Shown: positions 21,804-29,471 of the stretch, piece by piece | How the letters are laid out: each line of letters begins with the position of its first letter | Numbering within the stretch: position 1 is the first letter of the stretch | Source of the DNA: a virus | Virus record (IMG/VR): IMGVR_UViG_3300034684_000191 | Location: 1 to 45,684 of that record | DNA: 45,684 nt | Reading direction: 5' to 3' (one strand) | The notes under the pieces: model-generated | What the model saw: only the letters and a program-made list of their open reading frames with translations | Database searches by the model: none | Told to the model about the DNA's origin: nothing | Translations under genes and position numbers: made by a program

Positions 21804-23417
21804 GTGACGGCACTGCGGAAGCTCAAGAAATACAAGCCCACGCTCTACATGGCGGACGGCTCCGTATACAACAAGGTGGCGGCGGATAATGCTGTCACCT
21901 TTATCAATTGTCTAAAACATACCAAGGGCGAATGGTATGGCAGCCCTTTTGACCTGATTGACTGGCAGGAACAAATTGTTCGGGATTTATTTGGCATTCT
22001 CAAGCCCAACGGATACCGCCAGTTTAATACTGCTTATATAGAAATCCCCAAAAAGATGGGTAAAAGCGAACTCGCCGCCGCCATAGCCCTTCTGCTTACA
22101 TGCGGAGACTTCGAACATGGCGGCGAAGTATATGGCTGCGCCTCTGACCGGCAACAGGCCAGTATTGTCTTTGATGTGGCTGTGGAAATGGTTGAGCAAT
22201 GTCCGGCGCTTAAGCAACGTATCCGGCCGATGCTGTCTCAAAAGCGCTTAATATATAAGCCCCTTGGTTCTTTTTATCAGGTGCTTTCTGCAGAAGCGTA
22301 TACAAAGCACGGTTTGAATGTCCATGGCGTTGTTTTTGATGAACTGCACGCCCAGCCGAACCGCCAGCTTTACGATGTCATGATGCATGGCTCGGGCGAT
22401 GCGCGCAAACAGCCGCTTTTTTTCCTGATTACAACGGCCGGTACCGACCGCCACTCTATCTGCTGGGAGGTGCATTCCAAAGCGCAGGATATCATTGAAG
22501 GCCGTAAAGTGGACCCCGCTTTTTATCCGGTGATATACGGAGCACCGGAGGAGGCGGACTGGACGAGTGAAAAAGTGTGGAGGCAGACCAACCCCTCTTT
22601 GGGGATTACCGTAGAGATTGAAAAACTTCGTGCTGCCTGTGAAAACGCCAAACAGAACCCCGCTGAGGAAAACCTGTTCCGGCAGCTTCGGCTCAATCAG
22701 TGGGTAAAACAAAGTGTGCGCTGGATGCCCATGGCCAAGTGGGATGCCTGCGGGTTCCCGATTGACCCAGAGAACCTTCGAGGCCGCACTTGCTACGGCG
22801 GCCTCGACCTCTCCAGCACGACAGACATTACGGCTTTTGTACTGGTATTCCCGCCACTGGACGATGGTGACAAGTTTCAAATCCTGCCCTTCTTCTGGAT
22901 TCCTGAAGATAATATCGGTCTGCGTGTGCGGCGCGACCATGTGCCTTATGATACCTGGGCGAAACAAGGCTTTATATATACCACCGAGGGTAATGTGGTC
23001 CACTACGGTTTCATTGAAGAATTTATCGATGAACTCGGTACCAAATACAACATCCGTGAAATCGCCTTTGACCGCTGGGGTGCGGTGCAGATGGTGCAAA
23101 ATCTTGAGGGCTTGGGCTTTACGGTTGTGCCCTTCGGTCAGGGCTTTAAAGATATGTCCCCGCCGACCAAGGAGCTTATGCGTCTTACATTGGAGGAGAA
23201 TCTTGCTCACGGTAGTCATCCGGTGCTGCGCTGGATGGTGGACAATATCTTCGTGCGAACCGACCCTGCCGGGAATATCAAGCCCGACAAGGAAAAATCA
23301 ACAGAGAAAATTGACGGTGCAGTGGCAACTATCATGGCTTTAGACCGGGCAATCCGGCACCTTGGTGGTGGCGATGGCGGCAGCGTCTATAGCGAAAGGG
23401 GGCTACTGATATTATGA
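21804..23417 (+). CDS. terL: terminase large subunit
   Basis: This is the packaging motor ATPase and nuclease, about 537 residues long. The ATPase P-loop is 'IEIPKKMGKSELAAA' (K-K-M-G-K-S near 83-88) and Walker B is 'VHGVVFDELHA' near 178. The nuclease domain has 'CYGGLDLSSTTDITAFVL' and 'IREIAFDRWGAVQMVQ' with the metal-binding aspartates. The start is uncertain. GTG at 21804 lies inside the AAGGAGGTGA site, while CTG at 21813 has the proper spacing and gives the usual '(M)RKLKKYKPTLYMADG' start. No ATG fits. The gene overlaps the portal start by 4 bases. Confidence 0.92.
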   Translation: MTALRKLKKYKPTLYMADGSVYNKVAADNAVTFINCLKHTKGEWYGSPFDLIDWQEQIVRDLFGILKPNGYRQFNTAYIEIPKKMGKSELAAAIALLLTCGDFEHGGEVYGCASDRQQASIVFDVAVEMVEQCPALKQRIRPMLSQKRLIYKPLGSFYQVLSAEAYTKHGLNVHGVVFDELHAQPNRQLYDVMMHGSGDARKQPLFFLITTAGTDRHSICWEVHSKAQDIIEGRKVDPAFYPVIYGAPEEADWTSEKVWRQTNPSLGITVEIEKLRAACENAKQNPAEENLFRQLRLNQWVKQSVRWMPMAKWDACGFPIDPENLRGRTCYGGLDLSSTTDITAFVLVFPPLDDGDKFQILPFFWIPEDNIGLRVRRDHVPYDTWAKQGFIYTTEGNVVHYGFIEEFIDELGTKYNIREIAFDRWGAVQMVQNLEGLGFTVVPFGQGFKDMSPPTKELMRLTLEENLAHGSHPVLRWMVDNIFVRTDPAGNIKPDKEKSTEKIDGAVATIMALDRAIRHLGGGDGGSVYSERGLLIL

Positions 23418-24649
23418 GTGTATTTTCCCGGCTGTTCCGGTCGTGGGATAAACCGGAGAGTCGGCTTGGCTCGACGGCCAGCTTTTTCTTCGGCAGTACG
23501 AGTTCCGGCAAGTCGGTGAATGAACGCACCGCAATGCAAACTTCGGCAGTATATGCCTGCGTGCGCGTCTTATCTGAAACCCTTGCCTCGCTACCGCTGC
23601 ATATATACAAATATCTCGACAACGGTGGCAAGGAAATGCAACCACAGCACTACCTGTATCCCATCCTGCACGATAACCCAAACCCGGAAATGACATCCTT
23701 TGTGTTTCGAGAAACCCTGATGAGCCATCTGTTGGTTTGGGGCAACGCCTATGCACAGATCATTCGTGACGGCCGGGGCCGGGCGCTGGCGATGTATCCG
23801 CTGCTGCCAAACCGCATGGCTGTGGATCGCGCTCCATCCGGGGCATTGGTGTATTCCTACCGGCTAAACAGCGATGATCCGCAATACAAAAAAGACACCA
23901 TACTCACACTCGGGGCGGACGATGTGCTACACATCCCCGGCCTTGGTTTTGACGGACTCGTCGGCTACAGTCCAATTGCCATGGCGAAAAATGCCATCGG
24001 CATGGCGTTGGCCACTGAAGAGTATGGCGCGACCTTCTTTGCGAACGGCGCAAATCCCGGCGGGGTCTTGGAGCACCCCGGAGTAATCAAGGACCCCCAA
24101 AAGGTTAGGGATTCGTGGAACAGCGCTTATCAGGGCGCAGGCAAGGCTCACAAAGTAGCCGTGCTTGAGGAAGGTATGACGTATAGAACCATCGGTATCC
24201 CCCCGGAACAGGCTCAATTCTTGGAAACACGCAAGTTCCAGCTTAACGAAATCGCACGCATTTTCCGTGTACCGCCTCATATGATTGGCGACCTCGATCG
24301 TTCCAGCTTCTCGAATATTGAGCAACAGGGGCTTGAGTTTGTTAAATATACGCTGGACCCGTGGGTCATACGCTGGGAGCAGGCGCTTCAAAAATCTCTT
24401 GTCTTGCCGTCCGAGAAGAACTCACTTTTTGTGAAGTTCAACGTGGACGGTCTTTTGCGTGGCGATTACAGCAAGCGCATGAGCGGTTACGCATTGGCTC
24501 GGCAAAACGGCTGGATGTCCGCAAACGATATTCGCGAGATGGAGAATATGAATCAAATCCCGGCAGAGGAAGGAGGCGACCTGTATCTCGTCAACGGCAA
24601 TATGACGAAGTTGGCCGACGCCGGGGCGTTTGCTACCAAGAAAAAATGA
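23414..24649 (+). CDS. HK97-family portal protein
   Basis: This 411-residue portal forms the ring through which DNA enters the capsid and the tail attaches. Typical landmarks are 'SAVYACVRVLSETLASLPLH', 'LMSHLLVWGNAYAQIIRD', 'FFANGANPGGVLEHP', 'QFLETRKFQLNEIARIFRVP' and 'PHMIGDLDRSSFSNIEQQ'. Length and order fit the family. It begins within the large-terminase stop and is followed 14 bases later by the protease gene. Confidence 0.95.
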   Translation: MSVFSRLFRSWDKPESRLGSTASFFFGSTSSGKSVNERTAMQTSAVYACVRVLSETLASLPLHIYKYLDNGGKEMQPQHYLYPILHDNPNPEMTSFVFRETLMSHLLVWGNAYAQIIRDGRGRALAMYPLLPNRMAVDRAPSGALVYSYRLNSDDPQYKKDTILTLGADDVLHIPGLGFDGLVGYSPIAMAKNAIGMALATEEYGATFFANGANPGGVLEHPGVIKDPQKVRDSWNSAYQGAGKAHKVAVLEEGMTYRTIGIPPEQAQFLETRKFQLNEIARIFRVPPHMIGDLDRSSFSNIEQQGLEFVKYTLDPWVIRWEQALQKSLVLPSEKNSLFVKFNVDGLLRGDYSKRMSGYALARQNGWMSANDIREMENMNQIPAEEGGDLYLVNGNMTKLADAGAFATKKK

Positions 24650-24663
24650 ACGGAGGAACCCCT

Positions 24664-25428
24664 ATGAGAAAATTCTGGAATTGGGCGCGTAATTCCGACA
24701 ACGAGCGCACCCTCTATCTAAACGGCCCGATTGCCGAGGAGACATGGTGGGGCGACGAGGTTACCCCTCAGATGTTCAAGGACGAGCTTCTGTCCGGTAC
24801 CGGCGATATCACTGTTTGGATCAACTCGCCCGGCGGGGATGTTTTTGCCGCCGCGCAGATTTACAACATGCTAATGGAGTACAACGGACAGGTCACCGTC
24901 AAAATTGATGGAATCGCTGCCAGTGCAGCCTCGGTGATCGCTATGGCGGGCGGCGAGGTACACATGTCTCCGGTATCCATGCTGATGATCCACAACCCGG
25001 CTACCATCGCCATTGGAGATTCCGTAGAGATGGTGCGGGCTAAGGAACTACTGGACGAGGTGAAGGAGTCCATCATCAATGCCTACGAGCTGAAAACGGG
25101 ACTGCCGCGCCTAAAGCTGGCACGCCTGATGGATGCTGAAACATGGATGAATGCAAAAAAGGCCGTGGAGTTGGGCTTCGCAGACGGCATCCTATATGTC
25201 GAAAAAGAAGAGTCGCTATCGGGCAATCGGGTAGAGGCTCTTATTTTTTCGCGCATGGCAGTTACCAATTCAATTTTGAGCAAGTTCCCCAAGCCCCCCG
25301 ACAGCACCAAGGGTGCTGCGCTTGATCCAAAAGAAGCTGAACGGAATACGTCCACCCCGGCAGGCACGCCGGAGAAAGGCACCCCAATTGAGTCGCTTTA
25401 TAAGCGGCTTTCTTTAATTTCCCACTAA
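24664..25428 (+). CDS. ClpP-like head maturation protease
   Basis: This 254-residue prohead protease has the ClpP fold: 'VWINSPGGDVFAAAQIYNML', the nucleophile region 'IDGIAASAASVIAMAGG' (Ser87 the likely nucleophile) and 'SMLMIHNPA' with the catalytic His110. The C-terminal 60 residues are Pro/Lys-rich and may serve as a scaffold or linker. It processes the capsid during assembly. GGAGG lies 8 bases before the ATG at 24664. Confidence 0.93.
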   Translation: MRKFWNWARNSDNERTLYLNGPIAEETWWGDEVTPQMFKDELLSGTGDITVWINSPGGDVFAAAQIYNMLMEYNGQVTVKIDGIAASAASVIAMAGGEVHMSPVSMLMIHNPATIAIGDSVEMVRAKELLDEVKESIINAYELKTGLPRLKLARLMDAETWMNAKKAVELGFADGILYVEKEESLSGNRVEALIFSRMAVTNSILSKFPKPPDSTKGAALDPKEAERNTSTPAGTPEKGTPIESLYKRLSLISH

Positions 25429-25447
25429 TTTAAAGGAGGACTTTACT

Positions 25448-26641
25448 ATGAGCAAGATTCTGGAAATGCGCGAGAAGCGCGCCAAGGCATGGGAGGCTGC
25501 CAAGGCTTTCCTCGACACCAAGCGTGGCGATAACGGCCTGCTTTCCGCAGAAGATACCGCCACCTACGACAAGATGGAGGCCGATGTGGTTTCTCTGGGC
25601 AAGGAAATCGACCGCCTTGAGCGGCAGGCCGCCATCGACATGGAGCTGTCCAAGCCCACCGCAAACGCTATCTTGGGCAGACCCGAAACTCTTACTGACA
25701 ACAAGACCGGCAGGGCTTCCGCTGCCTACAAGGCTGCATTCTGGAACAATATGCGCGGCAGAAGCAACCCCGAGGTGCTGAATGATCTAAAAATCGGTGC
25801 TGATCCCGAGGGCGGTTACCTTGTGCCGGATGAGTTTGAAGCCACACTGGTAGAGGCGCTATTAGAGGAAGATATCTTCCGCAGGTATGCCACCATCATC
25901 ACCACCTCCAGCGGCGACCGTAAGATTCCTCTGGTGTCTGCACGCGGCGAAGCGTCCTGGGTAGACGAAGAAGGTGCCATTCCCTCCAGCGACGAGACCT
26001 TCGGCCAAATCACCATTGGAGCACATAAGTTGGCCACGCTCATTAAGGTGTCCGAGGAGCTTTTAAACGACAGCGCTTTCAATATGGAGACCTATATCTC
26101 CCGCGCCTTTGCTAAACGCATCGGCACCAAGGAGGAAGAAGCGTTCATCGCAGGTGACGGTGTTGGGAAACCCATAGGTTTGCTGGCAAATACCGGTGGC
26201 GCGGAACTCGGCGTGACTACAGCGGGTGCAGCCGACATCAAAATCGACGAGGTGCTTGATCTGTTCTATAGTCTGCGTGCGCCTTATCGAAATAAAGCGG
26301 TCTTTATGATGCACGATCTGACTGTCAAGGCCATCCGCAAGCTTAAGGATTCCAACGGTCAGTACCTATGGCAGCCCTCCATCAAAGAAGCGACGCCGGA
26401 TACCATTTTGGGCCGTCCGCTTCTCACCTCCACCTATATGCCGGAAATCGCCGCCGAAGCCAAGACCATCATGTTTGGCGATTTCAGCTATTACTGGATT
26501 GCCGACCGCCAGGGCCGCATTTTCCGGCGCCTCAACGAGTTGTATGCCGAAACCGGGCAGGTTGGTTTTCTTGCCACTCAGCGAGTAGATGGCCGCTTGA
26601 CGCTCCCTGAAGCTGTGAAGTACCTGCAACAGAAAGCCTAA
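25448..26641 (+). CDS. HK97-fold major capsid protein
   Basis: This 397-residue protein has residues 1-65 as a coiled-coil delta domain ('MREKRAKAWEAAKAFLDTKR') that the protease would remove. The capsid domain follows, with 'GGYLVPDEFEATLVEALLEE', 'FGQITIGAHKLATLIKVSEE', 'EEAFIAGDGVGKPIGLL' and 'GRPLLTSTYMP'. This matches the phage capsid HK97 family. It has a strong AAAGGAGG site and is likely among the most highly expressed late genes. Confidence 0.95.
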   Translation: MSKILEMREKRAKAWEAAKAFLDTKRGDNGLLSAEDTATYDKMEADVVSLGKEIDRLERQAAIDMELSKPTANAILGRPETLTDNKTGRASAAYKAAFWNNMRGRSNPEVLNDLKIGADPEGGYLVPDEFEATLVEALLEEDIFRRYATIITTSSGDRKIPLVSARGEASWVDEEGAIPSSDETFGQITIGAHKLATLIKVSEELLNDSAFNMETYISRAFAKRIGTKEEEAFIAGDGVGKPIGLLANTGGAELGVTTAGAADIKIDEVLDLFYSLRAPYRNKAVFMMHDLTVKAIRKLKDSNGQYLWQPSIKEATPDTILGRPLLTSTYMPEIAAEAKTIMFGDFSYYWIADRQGRIFRRLNELYAETGQVGFLATQRVDGRLTLPEAVKYLQQKA

Positions 26642-26659
26642 TAAGGAGGTGCTGGCGGC

Positions 26660-26968
26660 ATGACGGATTTACTTGATAAAGTCAAAGAAAACCTCATATT
26701 GGAACACGATACGGACGATGCGCTTTTACGGGGCTACATCCGTGCCGCTGTTGCATATGCGGAAAGCTATCAACACAAGCCGGAAGGCGCATATAAGGAA
26801 GCCATGCCGCCCACCACTGAACAAGCCATCGTCATGCTGTCGTCCCACTTTTATGAAAGTCGGGACGGCAGCACAGGCGGCTTTTTTGCGGATAATGTTC
26901 AGGCTGGTCAGCAGGTTTGGAATACAGTCAATTTGCTTCTGCGTCTCGACCGGGATTGGCAGGTGTGA
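26660..26968 (+). CDS. head-tail connector protein (gp6-like)
   Basis: This 102-residue, mostly helical protein has 'LLDKVKENLILEHDTDDALL' and 'RGYIRAAVAYAESYQH', then 'MPPTTEQAIVMLSSHFYESR', the pattern of HK97 gp6/phage connector proteins that sit under the portal. Its place directly after the capsid gene is standard. It has a strong AAGGAGG site. Confidence 0.9.
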   Translation: MTDLLDKVKENLILEHDTDDALLRGYIRAAVAYAESYQHKPEGAYKEAMPPTTEQAIVMLSSHFYESRDGSTGGFFADNVQAGQQVWNTVNLLLRLDRDWQV

Positions 26969-26971
26969 GAA

Positions 26972-27307
26972 GTGAGCTTTGGCAAAATGAACACGTTTAT
27001 TGAGCTCATCTCCACCGAGCAGATCAAAGACGACGAAGGTTTTGTGAACTCCGGTGATACTGTCCTCGCTAGCATGCGTGCATATAAAGAGGATCGGCAT
27101 GGTAACGAACGATGGGCTAATCGCGCGGTCTTTTCCATGGCCACCGCACTGTTCCGCTTCCGCAAAATGCCGGGGCTGGCTGTGACCACCTCCCATTTCA
27201 TCGTCTGCGAAGACGGGCGCTACCGCATACACAGCGTGGAGGATGTGAAGGGGCGCGGCATGTACATTGAGGTGCTGGCCGAAAAAGAAGAACCGACTGT
27301 GAGGTGA
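26972..27307 (+). CDS. head closure protein (head-tail adaptor)
   Basis: This 111-residue beta-rich protein has 'FGKMNTFIELIST', 'VLASMRAYKEDRHGNERWAN' and 'HFIVCEDGRYRIHSVEDVKG', the signature of SPP1 gp16-type head closure proteins that seal the connector. It starts with GTG at 26972, 9 bases from AGGTGTGAG, 3 bases after the previous stop. The order portal, protease, capsid, gp6, adaptor, gp10 is canonical. Confidence 0.88.
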   Translation: MSFGKMNTFIELISTEQIKDDEGFVNSGDTVLASMRAYKEDRHGNERWANRAVFSMATALFRFRKMPGLAVTTSHFIVCEDGRYRIHSVEDVKGRGMYIEVLAEKEEPTVR

Positions 27308-27313
27308 TTTGGT

Positions 27314-27778
27314 ATGGCTAAGGTTCAAATTAAAATGCCTGCGGATTTTTTGCTAAAGGTCTCCAAGCTGGGCGATAAGACAGATGAAATCGTCGAGTCC
27401 TGTCTGGAAGCGGGTTCCGAAGTGGTGCTTTCCAAGGTGCGAAGCAACCTCAGTTCCGTCATTGGCGGCGGTACCAAATATCTCTCCGAGAGCACGGGTG
27501 AACTGGAAGCATCGCTGGGCGTCACCCCCGTCAAGGTGGATAACAAGGGCGTTCATAATGTGAAAATCGGCTTTAACGAGCCGCGCCGCCGCCAGTACGC
27601 CGCCAAGGGCAAGCGCAGCTACTACACCATCACCAACGCTATGATCGCTAACGTCATCGAGCACGGCAAACACGGGCAGCCGCCTAAGCCGTTTTTGAAA
27701 CCGGCGCGGACTTCTTCCCGCAAGCCCGCAATCGAGGCGATGAAGCAGAAATTGGACGAGGAGATTGGGAAGTTATGA
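27314..27778 (+). CDS. HK97 gp10-family tail-neck protein
   Basis: This 154-residue protein has 'DEIVESCLEAGSEVVLSKVR', 'STGELEASLGVTPVKVDNKG' and 'ANVIEHGKHGQPPKPFLKPA', the conserved end of the HK97 gp10 family at the neck. It overlaps the next gene by 4 bases (ATGA). Confidence 0.9.
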   Translation: MAKVQIKMPADFLLKVSKLGDKTDEIVESCLEAGSEVVLSKVRSNLSSVIGGGTKYLSESTGELEASLGVTPVKVDNKGVHNVKIGFNEPRRRQYAAKGKRSYYTITNAMIANVIEHGKHGQPPKPFLKPARTSSRKPAIEAMKQKLDEEIGKL

Positions 27779-28119
27779 GTATACTGCGCGAATTAAATAC
27801 ACTAATCACCCGTCTCGGCATTCCTGTCGAGACGGGTGTTTTTAAGAGCAAAGCTCCGGATGAGTACGCAGTCATCACTCCGATGGCCGATGTTTTCGAC
27901 GGCTTTGCGGATAACCGGCCTTACTTTGAGACACAGGAGGCCCGCATTTCCCTGTATTCCAAAAACAACTACCAGCAACAAAAAAACGCCATCGTCAAGG
28001 CGCTGCTGGCCGAGGAGTTCGAGATCACCGACCGGCGTTATATCGGCCATGAAGATGATACCGGCTACCACCACTACGGCATTGATGCCGCAAAACTCTA
28101 TGAACTGAAGGAGGACTGA
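27775..28119 (+). CDS. tail completion/terminator protein (DUF3168-like)
   Basis: This 114-residue protein has 'LGIPVETGVFKSKAPDEYAV' and 'ARISLYSKNNYQQQKNAIVK', ending with 'GYHHYGIDAAKLYE'. Its size, its position between gp10 and the major tail protein and the 'ISLYSK' strand fit the tail terminator (gp17-like) group that caps the tail tube. By-eye similarity is moderate, and position carries most of the weight. Confidence 0.75.
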   Translation: MSILRELNTLITRLGIPVETGVFKSKAPDEYAVITPMADVFDGFADNRPYFETQEARISLYSKNNYQQQKNAIVKALLAEEFEITDRRYIGHEDDTGYHHYGIDAAKLYELKED

Positions 28120-28122
28120 CCT

Positions 28123-28719
28123 ATGGCAACTATCGGTCTTGACCGGTTGTATTACGCGCCGATTACCGAAGCCGAAATCACCGGGGATGAAACCTACGGC
28201 ACCCCGGTCATGCTTGCCAAGGCCATCTCTGCCGAGCTCTCGGTGGAGCTGGCTGAGGCCACACTATATGCCGACGATGGCGCAGCAGTGATTATTAAGG
28301 AATTTAATAACGGCACGCTCTCTCTGGGCGTGGACGATATCGGGCGTGCCGCCGCCGAAGAGCTGACCGGTGCGACCACCGACGACAACGGCGTACTGGT
28401 GTCCGCGAGCGAGGATGGCGGCAATCCTGTCGCCATCGGTTTCCGGGCGAAGAAAGCCAACGGCAAATACCGCTATTTTTGGCTGTACAAGGTGAAGTTC
28501 GGCGTGCCGAGCACCAACCTTGCCACCAAGGGTGATTCTATCACCTTTTCGACCCCTACCATCGAGGGGACGGTGTCGCGGCGCAACAAACTGGATGGTA
28601 ACGGCAATCACCCTTGGAAAGCGGAAGTCAACGCCGATGATCCGGGCGTGGCTGCCGCCACCATTTCCGGCTGGTACGACGAGGTGTACGAGCCGTCGTT
28701 CGCAAACGAAGGGGGTTGA
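28123..28719 (+). CDS. major tail protein (phi13 family)
   Basis: This 198-residue tail-tube subunit has 'IGLDRLYYAPITEAEITGDE', 'LYADDGAAVIIKEFNNGTLS', 'VAIGFRAKKANGKYRYFWLY' and 'ITFSTPTIEGTVSRR', the typical order in the phi13-type family. It assembles into the tube around the tape measure. GGAGG lies 8 bases upstream of the ATG. Confidence 0.92.
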   Translation: MATIGLDRLYYAPITEAEITGDETYGTPVMLAKAISAELSVELAEATLYADDGAAVIIKEFNNGTLSLGVDDIGRAAAEELTGATTDDNGVLVSASEDGGNPVAIGFRAKKANGKYRYFWLYKVKFGVPSTNLATKGDSITFSTPTIEGTVSRRNKLDGNGNHPWKAEVNADDPGVAAATISGWYDEVYEPSFANEGG

Positions 28720-28725
28720 TGATCT

Positions 28726-29190
28726 ATGGAAGATAAGGTGTTGAATACTGCCACTGCCGAGGCAGCGGTTGGAGGTACACCCGCAACCGAGGTTGCTGTG
28801 CCGGAGATTGCGGCTGGTCTAAATGAGCGCAGCGCCATTATTGACATCGGGAGCGAGGAGTTCGAGTTGATGCTCACTACCCGTGCTACTAAAGAAATCG
28901 GCAAACGCTACGGTGGGTTGGAGAACTTGGGCGATAAGCTGATGAAGTCCGAGAATTTCGAGATGGCCTTGGATGAAATCGTGTGGCTCATTACCTTGCT
29001 GGCCAACCAGCCCATCATGATTTACAACATCAAGCACAAGGACGCGCCAAAACCCCTGCTGACTGAGGAGGAGGTCGAGCTTCTGACCTCCCCTCTGGAG
29101 TTGGCGCTGTACAAAAATGCGATTATGGCCTCCATGCAGCGTGGCACCAGCCGTCACATTGAGAGCGAGGCGGACCCAAAAAACGCGTAG
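28726..29190 (+). CDS. tail assembly chaperone gpG
   Basis: This 154-residue product of normal decoding has a low-complexity Ala/Thr/Val start, then 'FELMLTTRATKEIGKRYGGL' and 'LANQPIMIYNIKHKDAPKPL', as in phage tail chaperones. Its stop TAG (29188-29190) directly follows an AAAAAAC slippery heptamer. It coats the tape measure during tail assembly together with the longer frameshift product. Confidence 0.9.
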   Translation: MEDKVLNTATAEAAVGGTPATEVAVPEIAAGLNERSAIIDIGSEEFELMLTTRATKEIGKRYGGLENLGDKLMKSENFEMALDEIVWLITLLANQPIMIYNIKHKDAPKPLLTEEEVELLTSPLELALYKNAIMASMQRGTSRHIESEADPKNA

Positions 29191-29387
29191 GTCGGGTAAG
29201 CGATGAAGAGTTGTTTACCCGACTGATTTATTACGGCACCGTGCAGCTTCGGCGCACGGAAGAAGAAACGTGGTTCATGCCCATCGGGTACCTCTTGGAT
29301 CTTTGGGAATGCCACAAACAGTTCCTCGGTATTGCAAAACCAAAGAGGGAGCTGTTCATCGACGAGATAATCCCGGACGGGATTTGA
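28726..29387 (+). CDS. tail assembly chaperone gpGT made by -1 frameshifting
   Basis: After slipping at 29178-29184, reading continues in the -1 frame as 'RVGRVSDEELFTRLIYYGTV', then 'TWFMPIGYLLDLWECHKQFL', and stops at TGA 29385-29387. The fusion has 220 residues, 67 of them from the new frame. The 'LLDLWE' segment is typical of the T part of gpGT in this phage group. The T frame has no ribosome site or start of its own, so frameshifting is the only sensible route. As in lambda, a small amount of the fusion would recruit the tape measure. Confidence 0.88.
29178..29223 (+). promoter_or_regulatory. programmed -1 frameshift signal (A AAA AAC plus hairpin)
   Basis: The slippery heptamer A-AAA-AAC (29178-29184) is in the right phase with the gpG codons CCA AAA AAC. 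Six bases later, a perfect 9-bp stem (GTCGGGTAA 29191-29199 with TTACCCGAC 29215-29223) can stall the ribosome. This is a complete, classical signal. Confidence 0.92.
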
Positions 29388-29462
29388 CGCGGCGATTGAG
29401 AACAGCTTCCGGCATCGCCGCGCTGCTCTCTTTCGCTGCTTTCATTTTGCAGCGAAAGGAGG
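29388..29462 (+). promoter_or_regulatory. two perfect hairpins before the tape measure gene, one overlapping its ribosome site
   Basis: CGCGGCGAT (29388-29396) pairs with ATCGCCGCG (29414-29422). CTTTCGCTGC (29430-29439) pairs with GCAGCGAAAG (29449-29458), whose last bases are part of the AAAGGAGG site (29455-29462). The second stem would limit translation of the tape measure, which is needed in few copies. Confidence 0.7.
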
Positions 29463-29471
29463 CGGTGTAGC

